Below, piece by piece: positions 1 through 12,720 of a stretch of DNA of 64,000 bases; position 1 is the first letter of the stretch; every line of letters begins with the position of its first letter. The notes beneath the pieces are model-generated. The model worked only from the letters and a program-made list of their open reading frames with translations, ran no database searches and was not told where the DNA came from. The translations under genes and the position numbers were made by a program. Origin of the DNA: Nannobrachium achirus. Taxonomy: Eukaryota > Chordata > Actinopteri > Myctophiformes > Myctophidae. The DNA lies in contig OY997639.1 of assembly GCA_963921795.1 (NCBI GenBank), positions 62,171,394-62,235,393 of the forward strand. The letters are read 5' to 3'.

Positions 1-356
1 TTAATAATTAACTCATAAATAGCACTGCTCACTCCACATAAATTGCCCTTACAGTATCTATCTTATAAATTCAATGTGTGTCTATGTGTGTATGTCTGTC
101 TGTCCCAGGCATAATTTGGGCACCGCCTGACTGTTTGACTTCAAAATTGCAGTGTGTGTGTGACCTGAGGGTGTGCAGGGCTGAGTAACAAATGGATCGG
201 ACCAACGGTTGTCCAGAACCGAAAAACCATGGATGTCTGTTTCTGTCTGTCCGCGTGTGTGGAGCACTGGAGAACACACTGAATTTCACTGTGCTTGGGG
301 GGAATGTAGGCATCGGCTTCCCCGATTGGCCATTCTGACCCAATGGCTTCATGGAT

Positions 357-625
357 TGGCCCATGCTCCCCCTCTCCCTTTTTTTTCTGTATTTGATGTT
401 ATGCTTTTTCTGCTTTTGAAACTATTATCCTAGATAAGGTACTATGTTCTATCCGTCTGTCTTTCAATGTTATATGAGATACTTAAAGTGTGGTTCCTGT
501 GGAAATAAGCTGTGGCTTTCTAGGATCTCCTTTTAGTTGACCTTGTACCAGTGATTTGTACTATCATGAAACTGTACTTTTTTCTATTGCAAACTTCTAA
601 TAAATTCTTTAATCAATCAACAACA
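357..625 (+). mobile_element. LINE 3' end, copy A
   Basis: About 95 percent identical by eye to 46745-47028, ending in the same AATAAATTCTTnAATCAATCA tail with short TCAA repeats. It is 5' truncated and has no coding sequence. Confidence 0.75.
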
Positions 626-627
626 AA

Positions 628-860
628 AAAAAGCCCGCCTTGGGAACCAGAGCCCCTGGTTGTCCCTGGTTCGATTCCAGGCCAGGGTAGCAATGTCGAT
701 GTGTTGTCCCTGAGCAAGACTCTTTAACCCCTAATTGCTCACGCACTCCTTGTGGGCAGCGAATCAGCTGGGTTGGGCTGAAAATACTGAATTTCCCTTG
801 TGGCAGAAAATACGTATCTAATCTATGATCTATGATGGCCAACTGGATATAAATTATTTC
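628..860 (+). mobile_element. tRNA-derived SINE copy
   Basis: Contains the B-box-like GGTTCGATTCC, followed by a body (CCCTGAGCAAG...TTAACCCCTAATTGCTC) typical of abundant fish SINEs. It abuts the tail of LINE copy A. Confidence 0.6.
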
Positions 861-1189
861 ATAACATTTCATGCTGAAGATGCATCATTGAGTAAGTTTC
901 AACATCACAAGATCCAGTGCGGGACAATGACCATAACAATGCATTGTCCATGCCATCTCCTCTCTCTGCCATGTTATTTTCTGTCTCTACACTGTGGGAA
1001 TTAAGTCGGAAATGTCCTGAAAATATACCATAGAAAATGGTACAATAACACTGGGGCTGAGGTCTTATCAGAAAATGACATAAGTTTACCAGCGTAAAAA
1101 TGCCAACCCGAGTGGAAACACAAGAGGGAAGAGTCAAATAGCATTTTAACTATCTCAGTTTCTCTTTGAATGATGACTGCAATGTGCGG

Positions 1190-1191
<2 letters not shown>

Positions 1192-1277
<86 letters not shown>
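1192..1277. repeat. (TG)n microsatellite
   Basis: 43 uninterrupted TG units followed by a GA-rich tract. Confidence 0.97.
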
Positions 1278-1282
<5 letters not shown>

Positions 1283-1828
1283 GAGAAAGAGAGAGAGAGA
1301 GTCAGTAAATGAGAGAAATGATGTGGATCTTTATGAAACTGTGAGAAAGGGAACCCTAGTGTTTCATATGAATATTATACATCATTTTGAGAAGAGGAAA
1401 CACCTGCTTCAGTTTCAGACACAAACTGGTCAGATTTAGTACAAATACACGTCTGTAGACACCTGCGCAAGATACGTTGCTGGGCAACAAACCAATACAT
1501 AGAATCAAATCGCTGACATGTGGGGTGCAAACAACAGGTGGTAGTGATCAAATAGCAGATGGTTGTCATTTAATGACAAGCATGGCCAGTCAGATTGTAA
1601 AGCAAAACACGTCATGACAATTCAATATAAATAGCAGGTAAATTGGCAAAAAAAGAGAGTGCAAATAAAAGGGCTTGTCACAAAATCTACACACAATCTC
1701 ACATAAATACCCCAAACTACTGTATACAGTATCAGCCCTATCTCACACACTTTCCCAAAGTTATAAACTATCACACACACCACGGTAATCTCACACACGT
1801 AAACCAAATGTATAAACGATCACATATA

Positions 1829-2087
1829 CAGGTGGGCAACCACCTCTTATTGATCTACAAGGTGATCAGATTGGGTTATTAACGTGATCAATTGAGTTGA
1901 TAAAAAAAAATCTTACCTTTATTATTAAATGATTGATTATTGAAGTTTTATTATGCAATTATTGATTTATCTTGTATTATTCTAATTAGCAGCCTATATA
2001 TTTAGACTACTGTCTGGTAGTGGGTGATCACGGCAGCCTTGGAAAATGTTTAAGTGATCATGTGCCCTAAAGGTTGCCCCATCCCTG
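1829..2087. mobile_element. hAT-like MITE
   Basis: The ends CAGGTGGGCAACC and GGTTGCCCCATCCCTG are inverted repeats. CATATA flanks both sides (1823-1828, 2088-2093), within a longer direct repeat of ATAAACGATCACATA. Confidence 0.65.
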
Positions 2088-3023
2088 CATATAAACGATC
2101 ACATAATCTCACACACGTACAATATCAAACATATTAATTATTTTGCCTGCCCTTGCCTCATTTGTCTTGACAGTCTGGTCTTTGTTCTCTGCAGTGTTAT
2201 AAACAGTTTTGTATTTCAGTTAAAGGATAATTAATATAACATTGCTGAAAATCTCACTGAGTGATACTGCAGGGAGCATACATTTCAGTTTAATGAATTG
2301 ATTTAAATCTACTTTGTACAGTGACTTGGCGAATTCTAATCCTTATGAGCAAATATTTAATGAAATACTGACTATAGAGTACATTTCAATGAGAAATTCA
2401 ATTACAGCGAAGGAGGCTGGGACTTAATGTAATATAGCCTATAGGGAAAAAATGCTCTTTCAACGACTTCCCTCTACGTATTCAAAGAAAAGTTGAGAAA
2501 CACTGAATAACATTAACATGTCAGTATTAACATGTCTGCTGTAAAAAGACAAAGAGAAAAAAAGACTCCTGTTTAGTTGTTTTGGGGGTATTTGTCACAG
2601 CACACATTATGTGAAATGTGTACACTGCATCCTCCTAGCTATTAGGAGCAGTGGATGAGCAGTTAAGGGCTGAGGGTATTGCTGAGGGACACTGGATGGA
2701 CCAGGGGGCGACCTGGTGACCTTCTCATGATTACCAGATGGCCCCTCTACCCACTCACCTACAGCCGCCCTGAAGTCTTGTCTAATGACAGGGCAATGAT
2801 ACATTACAGTTGTTTAACAGTTTTCTGTAAAATGTATATTGCTATGTCAGTGGTTCTCAAACTTTTTCATATCAAGGAACCCCGAAATTATATGTATTTG
2901 GCCACAGACACCACTCTCAAAATATTACGTTCAAGGCACCCCCCAGTAGCAAAGATTTGAGTTACAAATGTTCGCTTTAAAAATATATATATCCAAAGAT
3001 TTGTACAAATGTTAATGATTTTT

Positions 3024-3099
3024 CAAAAATAGCAGATCTTCAAACTCATAGTGCGACACTCTGTGCTGCGCTATGAGCTTGTATATCTGCTATTTTTGA
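3024..3099. repeat. Palindromic module, copy 1
   Basis: CAAAAATAGCAGATCTTCAA pairs with the arm ending TATCTGCTATTTTTG. Inside a hAT-like element whose left end is CAGTGGTTCTCAAAC at 2848. Confidence 0.75.
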
Positions 3100-3597
3100 A
3101 TAGCTAAAGTAAAAAATAATGATTAGTTAAAATCTAAAGTGACACAGATGCTTTTCCAGTCTAAATGGGTAAAACTATTTTGTAATCGATGGCTTGGCAA
3201 ATGGCATCTAAAGGTCGCAACATATTCTGACAGGATCGCAGACCAAAAAACGTAATTGAGGAATAACGTGTTAACAGAACAGATACGGCTTAACGCATGA
3301 ATCCTACTGCAAAGCTCGTTGAGAACCATGGGTTTGATAAATTGTTCAAAATGTTCCAGTGCACACTGCTCAAGGACATGAAATGTGACCATCTTAACCA
3401 CAGGAACCTTATAATCCCTATTCTGGGGCAAACATTCAGTGAAAATAGCCGATCGTGAAGAGATTTGGTGCCGAGGGAAAACAGGAGGGGGCCGAGGATA
3501 GATCCCTGGGCGATTCAGGTCAAACAGATTTATAGAATTTAAGTGAATAAAACCATTCCTTCTTATTAGCATCATGATATAAGGGTAATAATAATAA

Positions 3598-3623
3598 TAA
3601 CAACAACAACAACAACAACAACA
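3598..3623. repeat. (CAA)n microsatellite
   Basis: About eight CAA units after an ATA-rich run. Confidence 0.9.
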
Positions 3624-3999
3624 AAGCATAACAGTAACAAAGACAAAAAAAACATAAAATGCTATAAAATAGTTATAAAGTGATAAAAATACAACAAAAT
3701 AGTAATACATTCAATGAGTAAAATATTTGTTTAGCATTTTTGTTGCTCACACTATCGCATAGATAGAAAAAACGCTTAAAGGCCATACAGAACAAGAAGA
3801 TGCAGTCTGCACCGACAACGTGTTTCAAGTTAAGAAGCTCCTTCTCAGTCGGCAAGAAGTTATCTAACCGATTTAAAAGGGTATAATACTGAGTTTTATG
3901 ATCTAATATCAGTGGGCAGGTTGTTCTAAAGTCCAGCAGCATTAGCTCTCAATCTGCAGTGACCTTGGACCAGCCAGAAGGGTGCTGCCAGAGGAAGTT

Positions 4000-4230
4000 T
4001 CAATTCAAGAAAGATCAATAGGCCTATGAGCTTTAAAAGAATCCAGTAAAATCTTTTCCAAAACTAATGAGAGACCAATAAAGGTGGGGTCAGATTGCAT
4101 GTTGTCCGGTATTCCGGTTAAAAGCCTGGCTGCTGCATTCTGGACCAATAACTTAAGGCTAGATGCGAAACATAATTCTCTCGATGAGCAGTTGTGTCGA
4201 TGTACTCTGATACTACGGTACTCCAATACT
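4000..4230 (-). mobile_element. L2-like LINE reverse transcriptase fragment
   Basis: A minus-strand frame reads LVQNAAARLLTG, a hallmark of the C-terminal RT region of L2-type LINEs. The flanking frame is degenerate and short. Confidence 0.55.
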
Positions 4231-4622
4231 ACTGATGGTATACGTTATTGTGGATATCATGAAAAAAAATAAAACCTTAATTACACTTTGACCTTTTTTT
4301 TTTGCTATGCTTTTATTTATACTATGCCTAGCCTAGTATATGTAGGATATTGTCCCCGAGGGTGTCTTCTCATGGAAGCAAATGTGTCCATGGAGCACTG
4401 TACATTTAGATGCCAATTACAGACAGGTCACATGCATACAAGATTATTTGATCCCGAACATTTTCTCATTAAAAAAGAAAGGCTTCACAGTCCTCAGGGG
4501 ATTGTTTAAAAATGGTGCTAGATGGAATATTTACAACTTTATTAGTGATGTTAAACTTATTGTGTTATGAGCGTTCTCAGAGATTAGCCTGCGGCAATAC
4601 TGTGCACAAGGGTCCTTAATTA

Positions 4623-5020
4623 AATTCCTTCATAAGATCTTCAATACAAATATAGAAAATATTTAGTTTTGCAGGATTTGGGTAAGGCTGCAAACAAGTT
4701 TCACTTCCCAACATGAGGATTTCTTGCTAAATCCTCTTGGTGGGAAGTGAAAATGTCCCACTCTGATCATTTTCCATTGAAGTTTCTCTATTCAAAGAAG
4801 TGCAGTAAGATGTAGAAATGAACTTGGCTGGGAAAGGAGGACAGATTCTATATAAGCCATACAAACTGAAATGTTACTGTACATATATAAGCCATAACCT
4901 TGCCGAACCTTGCCGACAAACACATGAACTAGCGACCAATTTTGGGGCAAACAGTGCGTCACGTTTTGACATGCTGTAAAGATATTTGGTGTAGAGGGAA
5001 AAATGAGGGGACCCCTTGGG
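4623..5020 (+). repeat. Inverted duplication, left copy
   Basis: Its reverse complement aligns with 7508-7929, from CCTTCATAAGATCTTCAATA at one end to the GGGGACCCC-like end. It contains an internal short hairpin (TTTCACTTCCCAACATGAGG with its partner). Divergence is moderate. Confidence 0.75.
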
Positions 5021-5784
5021 GACCGCGGTCAACAAAGTATGGGGTAAGTGGTTAACCTGAAAGTTTACCAGTTCCACACAGGAATAGCGCATTTTGCACT
5101 TTCTCGAGAACATACAGTACCGTACGCTAGAAACACTATCATGTTTCCTCATGTCTTGCAGTATTATCTTAGTTACACCTCAATGAGACCAAAGGCAAAT
5201 GTATAAATGATATTCTATTCTACTCCACTCTTTTCCCCATCCTTGCAAGACTAGGGTATACTTAATAATGATCTCAGAGCATGTTGGGGCTGAGAGAGCA
5301 CCTGCTAGCTCCAGTACGTGCTCGCTCTCTCTTCCGGTGCACTGGGATGTTATTAATTCTTAAAATACACTGGATATCTGTCTGTTCTGTGGTTCAGCAC
5401 CTCCTGACTTCAGCCATTCCAATCCCAACATGTACAGACATTCAGTCACACACAATGGTTCAATGGAGTATAGTCAGTATTTTCCTTGGGCTTTAAACCT
5501 GATATCAGACTTCATAACGATTATCATTGATCGTTTGCCATTCAAAATATGTCCATGTATAACTCAATGGAAAGAGCGTGGTATAAACTCTTCCACAATA
5601 ACATTTTATCACCCAATTCCTAAATTATATTCTTTAAAATTGACAGATGAGAAACAGGGACTGTTATTTAACAATATATAATGGTAAATGACAGCTACAC
5701 CACCAGCTATACATCTATCCATTGAACATTTTGGATTCAGGAGTATGATACTGTATAGTAGATGCACTGAGAAAATTATATGCA

Positions 5785-6297
5785 ATAGTATGTGCTGCTA
5801 TGGGTACAAAATACACTACACCACTAAGATACCCATGTCCCTGTCAAACTACATCCAAAACGTCAGATGTCCACAATCACAACACCGGAGGCAGCTCCAC
5901 TAATTATGTCCAACCCAGATTTGGCTCAAAAGGGGGTTAATGCCACACAAATGTGGAATGCCCTACTGATGGCCTACTCTCCTTTAAAACCTCTCTGAAA
6001 AGCCATTTACAGGTGGCTGCAACTCGAAGAACTGGTAAAAAGACAAAGCCTACCCATATGCCCCCTGACCCCCTTTGTTATTCCTGATTTGACTGTTATA
6101 TGATGTTTTTTGCATAATACTGTTTATATTTTTCTGTCATTTAATGTCTCACTGAAATGAGTACAAAAAGACCAAATGTAAACAAGACAGTACTTTCTTG
6201 GGTTTAAATCCTATTAGACCTTGTATGTGAACTGTACTATCATGTGCAGCTTTTCCTATGCAGACTGCTATTAAAGAATTCAATCAATCAAACAATG
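5785..6297 (+). mobile_element. LINE 3' end, copy B (older, diverged)
   Basis: Aligns with copy C from the end of the reverse transcriptase frame (ACACTAC...AACACCGGAGGCAGCTC) to the AATTCAATCAATCAA tail. It carries several frameshifts and substitutions and is not functional. Confidence 0.7.
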
Positions 6298-6299
6298 CT

Positions 6300-7500
6300 T
6301 TGGAGATGCTTTCCAAAAGCCTCACACTGTATGCTTATAGATCCTATTAAATTGAAAAGCTTTATCTTGTAGCTCATCCTTTAAACATATTTCAAGCTTC
6401 CTGGCCTCTTTTTGTATTAATAACCAATATGTTTTATTAGCTTGTACTAGCTTCTACCGACTAATCTATGTGAACATTCAACATTCCAAAGATTACTACA
6501 CGGTAATCATCACCTCATGCTTAAATAAACTCTCCTTTAGTATTTGTAAACACTTGTGTCAAGCATGACTTTTACGAATCTTATCAGGGCTGGTGGATAT
6601 TGATGTTGCACAGCATGATAGAATATAAGAAATCTACTGCAGGCCTATAAAGTACATCTCAGTAAGTAGTAAGTCACAAATATTATAAATATATATGAAT
6701 CCAGATTATTACTACTACTATCAGAATGCAGATGCACACATTCTTATTTAGAATATATTCAGCAGCCATAAATTGTCCTGAGTGACCACGGTAAAACGTG
6801 CACCTTTACGATAGGAATAGATTATGTGTTGCTAAATTTGAGATCATTTAGTATAACCAAAAGAGAGAGTGAAGAGAGAATACAACAATGTTAACTATTT
6901 AAAGTGTTTAATTCAGCTGTGAGTTATGGAGCCGTTATAGTTATTTCCCTTCCTGGCCTTGGATTATATTTGGTCCAATCTTTGCCTCCCGTGTCACTGC
7001 GGTCATCTGTCTTTCTGATGTGAACATAATGGAAGTATTAAAATCTCTTTTAAGAGAAATACATTTTTTTATTTTTAGATGCTACAAGTAATGTATTCAA
7101 CCAGGGGCCTGCCCTGTAGTCAGTCAGCAGCACCTCAGGAACTCCACATACTGTAAACTGAAAACTAAACCAAGACCAGACAGAGTGACGTCTAGAAGAC
7201 CAACATCAACAAGAATGACTCAAGTAAAAGTCAAGACACTCAAAACATCTAGTGTTATCTTAAATCAGTTTGACAAGAGGGGAGACAGCGGACATCTTTC
7301 CCCATTATTCAAAATAATGCTCTACCAAAGGTTTTGCAGAAATACATTACAGAGAGTCTGTTTGACCGAACCACAAAATGACCAGGTCTATCTTGATACT
7401 GTATTTTCACATCCCTGTGAGTGGATTATTCTTTGTTGATCTCAGGCATTAAAAACACAAATCTGAGTAGAAACACCTGGTCAAATTGCCTATATCAAAG
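6300..7500. other. AT-rich DNA without recognised features
   Basis: I see no exon, RNA gene or clear repeat here. The short open frames lack family motifs. Confidence 0.6.
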
Positions 7501-7507
7501 ACCCTAG

Positions 7508-7929
7508 GCGTCCCCTACTATTTTCCCTTTGCCAAAAATGTACAAACTCACAGCATGTCAAAACGTGATGCTGTTTTCACAGAATGTTTGCCTCCAAATT
7601 AGACGCTAGTTCATGTGTTTGTCGGCAAGGTTATGGGTTCTATGTGTAACGTTTCAGTTTGTTTGGCTTATATAGAATCTGTCAGTGGCAGATTTTGCAG
7701 TCAGTGGCAGATTTTGCAACTCCAAGTTCATTTCTACATCTTACTGCACTTCTTTGAATAGAGCAACTACGATGGAAAAGTATCAGAGTGGGACATTTTC
7801 ACTTTCCACCAAAAGGATTTAGCTAGAAATCCTCATGTTGGGAAGTGAAACTTTTGTTTGCAGCCTTACCCAAATCCTGCAAACGAAATACTTTCAATAT
7901 TTGTATTGAAGATCTTATGAAGGAATGTA
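7508..7929 (-). repeat. Inverted duplication, right copy
   Basis: Inverted partner of 4623-5020, about 2.5 kb away. It has an extra duplicated GTCAGTGGCAGATTTTGCA near 7680-7718. Confidence 0.75.
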
Positions 7930-8915
7930 ATCTCAGGCATTACAAACACAAATCTGAGTAAAAAAAGACACCTAATATATACTGGGCCTTTCAAAATGGA
8001 GTCTCAACCACTAGAAATCTGTCCCTTCTTTAATGTTAGCATGGACAGTAGGCAACGGGAGCAAGAGTTCGCCCTGTGTTTGTGTAAACTACAGCACTAT
8101 TTCAACACCCCCCAAAATATGGAGACGTATTTTAGTTCAATTCATTTTCTTAAGGAGAGCAAATTCCTTTTAACAACACAATGAAAATCAATGGAGCTAA
8201 TACTGTATGCATAGCTAGCAGAACCATATACTGCAGGGAAAGGACTCATATGATAGCTGAATAATTTGTAGAATGATCTAAAAAAGAAGCAATCGGAGGA
8301 TAGCTTATTTAAATATTGAATCATTTTGTCTATAGCCTATTATATAAATGAAAAACATTATCCTTACGTGCGAGATATATCAAACATCTACATCGGTATA
8401 ACCCTTCTGAAGATGGTGTTACAGTGTATGAGCTCAGGACTCTGTTTCTAAATGTGATTAAATAACTCACAGACTATAGAACAGGAATATCTACATCTCT
8501 GGGAAATGCTGCACTGGGACTTAAATAACAAGTACTGTAGCATAGTAGCCTAAGGCAAATTATATCAATAATGTCTCTATTGCTAGAAACCACAGAAATA
8601 CAATGAAAGACAAAGTACAGCAAATGAGATCCAGGACTGTTAACCTCTGTTCACTCTCTATGATGAGGTGAGCTTGTTGTGAGTCTGTATAGATGTAGAA
8701 GGTAACCACTGTGGTGACCACAACATTATGGAGCTACTCACCTGTGTGACGGCCTGACGGGAGATGTGTTCAGTGCGTGGATGAGTTCTGCTGTGGCATT
8801 CGTTGACTGTACACACTGTAGTCAGTTACACTGTCACACACACAGGCAGGAAGTTAGAGTGCAGTGATCCCATGGTGTGTGTGTGAGAGAGATATATTTC
8901 AACATCACACACGTA
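7930..8915. other. Intergenic DNA without recognised features
   Basis: No supported gene or element was found between the inverted duplication and the CA repeat. Confidence 0.6.
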
Positions 8916-8916
8916 C

Positions 8917-8919
<3 letters not shown>

Positions 8920-8998
<79 letters not shown>
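8920..8998. repeat. (CA)n microsatellite
   Basis: About 39 CA units. Confidence 0.97.
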
Positions 8999-9001
<3 letters not shown>

Positions 9002-9536
9002 CATGCACAAAAATACACATTACAAAGGCCTACAAGTGTGATATGCATAAATATGTACTGATGCTCACCTTCAACCACATCATATGTGTGGACATATATT
9101 ACATTAGCATGTGGCGTGATTATTGTACACATAATATAAATCGATGAATATTTCATAATAGTCATGTATAAGTCATGTTCAGCATGTAACACAGAATATC
9201 ACAAATGAAGTCAAATTCTAACCACATGTACATCAAATTGTGATATACAGTTTAGTAGTGCAACCGAATATGGGCCATTGTTGGTGGTGTGTGTTAGCTG
9301 AGTGATGACAGGTGTCTGGGTGTATTATAGTATATACTGTATGTGTAGGGTAGGGGTTCTGTCAGGGAACACCTGTCTGCAATGTACTGCACCAGTTTTC
9401 ATCCCAGGTCAGGTCAGGTCAGGTTCACAGTCCCATAAGAACTGAACAAAAAACATTCACAGTGAACCTTACAATTTTATTATCATGGCGTAATGAAGTT
9501 AATTCGTGGGGTTGCAATAGGCAACACACTATAGAG

Positions 9537-10094
9537 CAGTGGTTCCCAAACTTTTTTGTCTCAGGGCACCCCATAAATATTTTTTTTAATCAGAGGCACC
9601 CCTACATTATAATTTTCAGTCCCAGCACCTTATATTAATAGCATATTGTCGTTGTCAGTCAGAAACCTTGTATGTCCAAAACCGTTCGTTTTGTATTTAT
9701 CATCTATCAAATTAACTAAACTAGTGAAAACAGCAGATCTACAAGCACACATGCTTGTAGATCGGCTGTTTTCACTAGTTTTGTGTGACAGTCTTGTATG
9801 ATGAAGCAGGGCTTTGCTTTAGCAAAAGACGTACACATTTGAAACTTGGAGATATGAGGTTTCTGCCCGACAGTGACAATATTTTAGTGATTATGTTGCG
9901 AGGAAAACGTTGAGATAATAGCCATTTTGGTTAGAACTGACTGAAAATAACTTTGTACTTCAAGTTTAAAATGATACTAAATATTGTTTCAAGTGTCCAA
10001 ATAAATTCCAAATATTATCAAATTATCTCGCGGCACCCCTGGACTGCCGTCGCGGCACCCCAGGGTGCCCCGTCACCCACTTTGAAAACCCCTG
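9537..10094. mobile_element. hAT-like element with an 8-bp target duplication
   Basis: Starts CAGTGGTTCCCAAAC and ends CTTTGAAAACCCCTG. It is flanked by an exact 8-bp duplication CTATAGAG (9529-9536 and 10095-10102), as hAT transposition gives. It contains the recurrent palindrome at 9721-9778 and no transposase. Confidence 0.85.
9721..9778. repeat. Palindromic module, copy 2
   Basis: 27-bp arms with one mismatch and a 4-nt loop (CTAGTGAAAACAGCAGATCT and its partner). Confidence 0.85.
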
Positions 10095-10617
10095 CTATAG
10101 AGGGTATGCACATGCATAAAGTGAATGGCAAATCGAGTGGCAAAGTGAGTTTAACATCCTTTAACATCATTTAATGCAATCAGATAGGACTTTTCTGTTT
10201 GGATGAAGGCCTATGGGCTGAGAAAGCCAAGTCTTTTTTTGCCACTCAGAAGGCATTCCCACATAACTCCCGGGTATGAAGATGATGATGATGTCTCGTC
10301 CATACCCTCTATTCATTGTATTCGGTCTGAGAAAGTGAACCTGTGTTTTGTAAACCTTTTGAGTAATGTTATCTGGGTTGTAAGGCTGCACAACAGAAAA
10401 GGCAAGCTTTTGGTCATGCTTCACACACAGTGTTGTCATGCTTCACATGACATCACAATATACAGTAATATAATATAAATATAATATAATTCAGTTCCCA
10501 GTGGATTCCTGGCGACTCTCGTCAGTGCAACCACACTTGCAATTTCCCAGACTTGCACCTTTCTAGTTTATAGATGTTATCCCATTACACAAAATAAATG
10601 TCTGGCCTTTTCACGTT

Positions 10618-10623
10618 TTTATT
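10618..10623 (-). promoter_or_regulatory. Candidate polyadenylation signal of the CD4-like gene
   Basis: AATAAA on the minus strand, about 1 kb after the stop codon. It is the first canonical hexamer I found downstream. If used, the 3' UTR would contain the CT and CA/CTCA microsatellites and a 9-bp stem-loop. Inference only. Confidence 0.4.
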
Positions 10624-10984
10624 GAAAGCAAGAAATCTTAATACACGGCAGTATTGTCCAGAATATTCATTAATAACTCAGAAAATGAAAGAAAATTCAA
10701 ACACAACATATAAACAATACCAATAAAACGTAACATGAGTTGCATGAAAAACATGTACTTGAAGCTTGACATACAGTATGCTCTTTTTTCAATAATATTT
10801 ACAAGCATTTTATAAGAGCATTTAATATCCAAGTAACATGACGTTGTTATATGCTGTGTACATCACACGTAGCTATTTGTACTTTTCATCAGGAACACTG
10901 AAAGTCCAATCTCCAACACAGTAAGTACATTCACACCACTTTCATTCAGTGTCCCCTCCCCATCCCGCGCACGCACGTACATGC

Positions 10985-11222
<238 letters not shown>

Positions 11223-11273
11223 TCCACAGTATAGCCTAGTTTCTGACTCCTTTCTTCTCAGTCTGTTGTTCTC

Positions 11274-11274
<1 letters not shown>

Positions 11275-11310
<36 letters not shown>
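11275..11310. repeat. (CT)n microsatellite
   Basis: About 18 uninterrupted TC units, just upstream of the GC-rich part of the predicted CD4-like 3' UTR. Confidence 0.95.
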
Positions 11311-11313
<3 letters not shown>

Positions 11314-11431
11314 GTCCTGTTCTCTCTCCTTCTCTCCATCTTCCTTTCACCGTTCTGTCTTTCATGTCACTCCATCAGGGCTGCTGGCGAGGAGGCCGCG
11401 TCGATGGTTTCTCGCTGTGTCGCTGTGGCGG

Positions 11432-11456
11432 AGGCGCCATGATGTCTATGGCGCCT
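11432..11456. other. Stem-loop in the predicted CD4-like 3' UTR
   Basis: AGGCGCCAT and its exact complement ATGGCGCCT enclose a 7-nt loop (GATGTCT). It lies about 200 bases after the stop codon in a locally GC-rich stretch. Confidence 0.5.
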
Positions 11457-11661
11457 GTAGAGCTGTGATAAAGACCAGAAAAAGCCGACAGCGTCAATAA
11501 TGAAGTAGCAGGAAATACACGGCAACAGACGCAGCAAATGTGAAGGTCACAAAGTCAATGATATAAAAAATAAAAAAGAACTGAGTCTGCAGGAAAGTGT
11601 CTATAAACTAAAGTGAGCAGAGAGAGACTATAAGACGAGATTGAAACTCGTTAAGGACATT

Positions 11662-12683
11662 TTACCGGTCACATTGGCAGTATTGCTTAGGTTTCAGTGG
11701 CTGCCGGGAGGAGGTTCTCTGTTTCCACGCCCTTCTCTGTAGGAAAGAGATTTGAGTCACGCATGTTTATGACCTTTTTTCATTGATCAAAAATACAATC
11801 CCCACTTATTCAGAAAATGTTTAATTTAAAATGTAATTACATAATATTACATGACGATGTGAAGATGCCAGTTGATGCTCATTGTTTAGAATTCACTACA
11901 GTATGTAGATGCTTAGCTTGTATTTTCAGAACTTATACCACATCTATGTTTTATCATTGAGCTGATGAAAACAAAACTGTAACGTAAAGGTATTTACATT
12001 TGCCTTACTCATTTTCCCTTGCTATCTCCTTACCCTCAGTCTCTTGTTCCTCTGGAGCAGGGCGATGACGCAGCCCACCAGTAGGAACAGGATGAAGCAG
12101 CCCACCCCCACAGCCACCCAGATCCACAGACTGAGGCCCCCCAACAGTCCAGTAGGGGCCTCAGTGGCACCAATTGTCTCACTCACAACTAATGCAATAT
12201 AATAGAAGAAAATTGAAAATTATCTTTATTGCCCATGTGTAGAAATTCACACTGAAATAATTAACAGTGCTAATTAACAGTGCTTCCACCAGCACATGGA
12301 CAACTTTATAACTATAATATAAACTATAATACGGTTCCGATAAAAACATAACTAACGAGATGAACATGCCAAAGAATAATAAGCACCTAAAGATAAAGAC
12401 AGCTCCCTGGATCTAGTCTTACTGTAGATCCACAATTTTACAATAGATCTATTTATGGGCTTAAGTTTGATCTATCCATGGTCTTAAGTTAGGTCTAGTC
12501 GTGGTCAGAAAGTTCAGATCTATAAAAAACACAGACTCTGGTTCTTATTGACTTGAAAAGAAAGAAAAAGTATACATACCTGTATCTGTACAGTTAGAAC
12601 AGTTAGTCTTGGACTTGGTAGTAGAGGCTGGTAATGTAGGGGCAGCAACACGATCAGTAACACGTTCATTATCAGGTCCTGAA

Positions 12684-12720
<37 letters not shown>

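Noticed and set aside
3123-3710. 195-codon open frame on the minus strand
   Set aside because: It includes a Cys/Tyr low-complexity run from a CAA repeat and part of a MITE, with no family motif.
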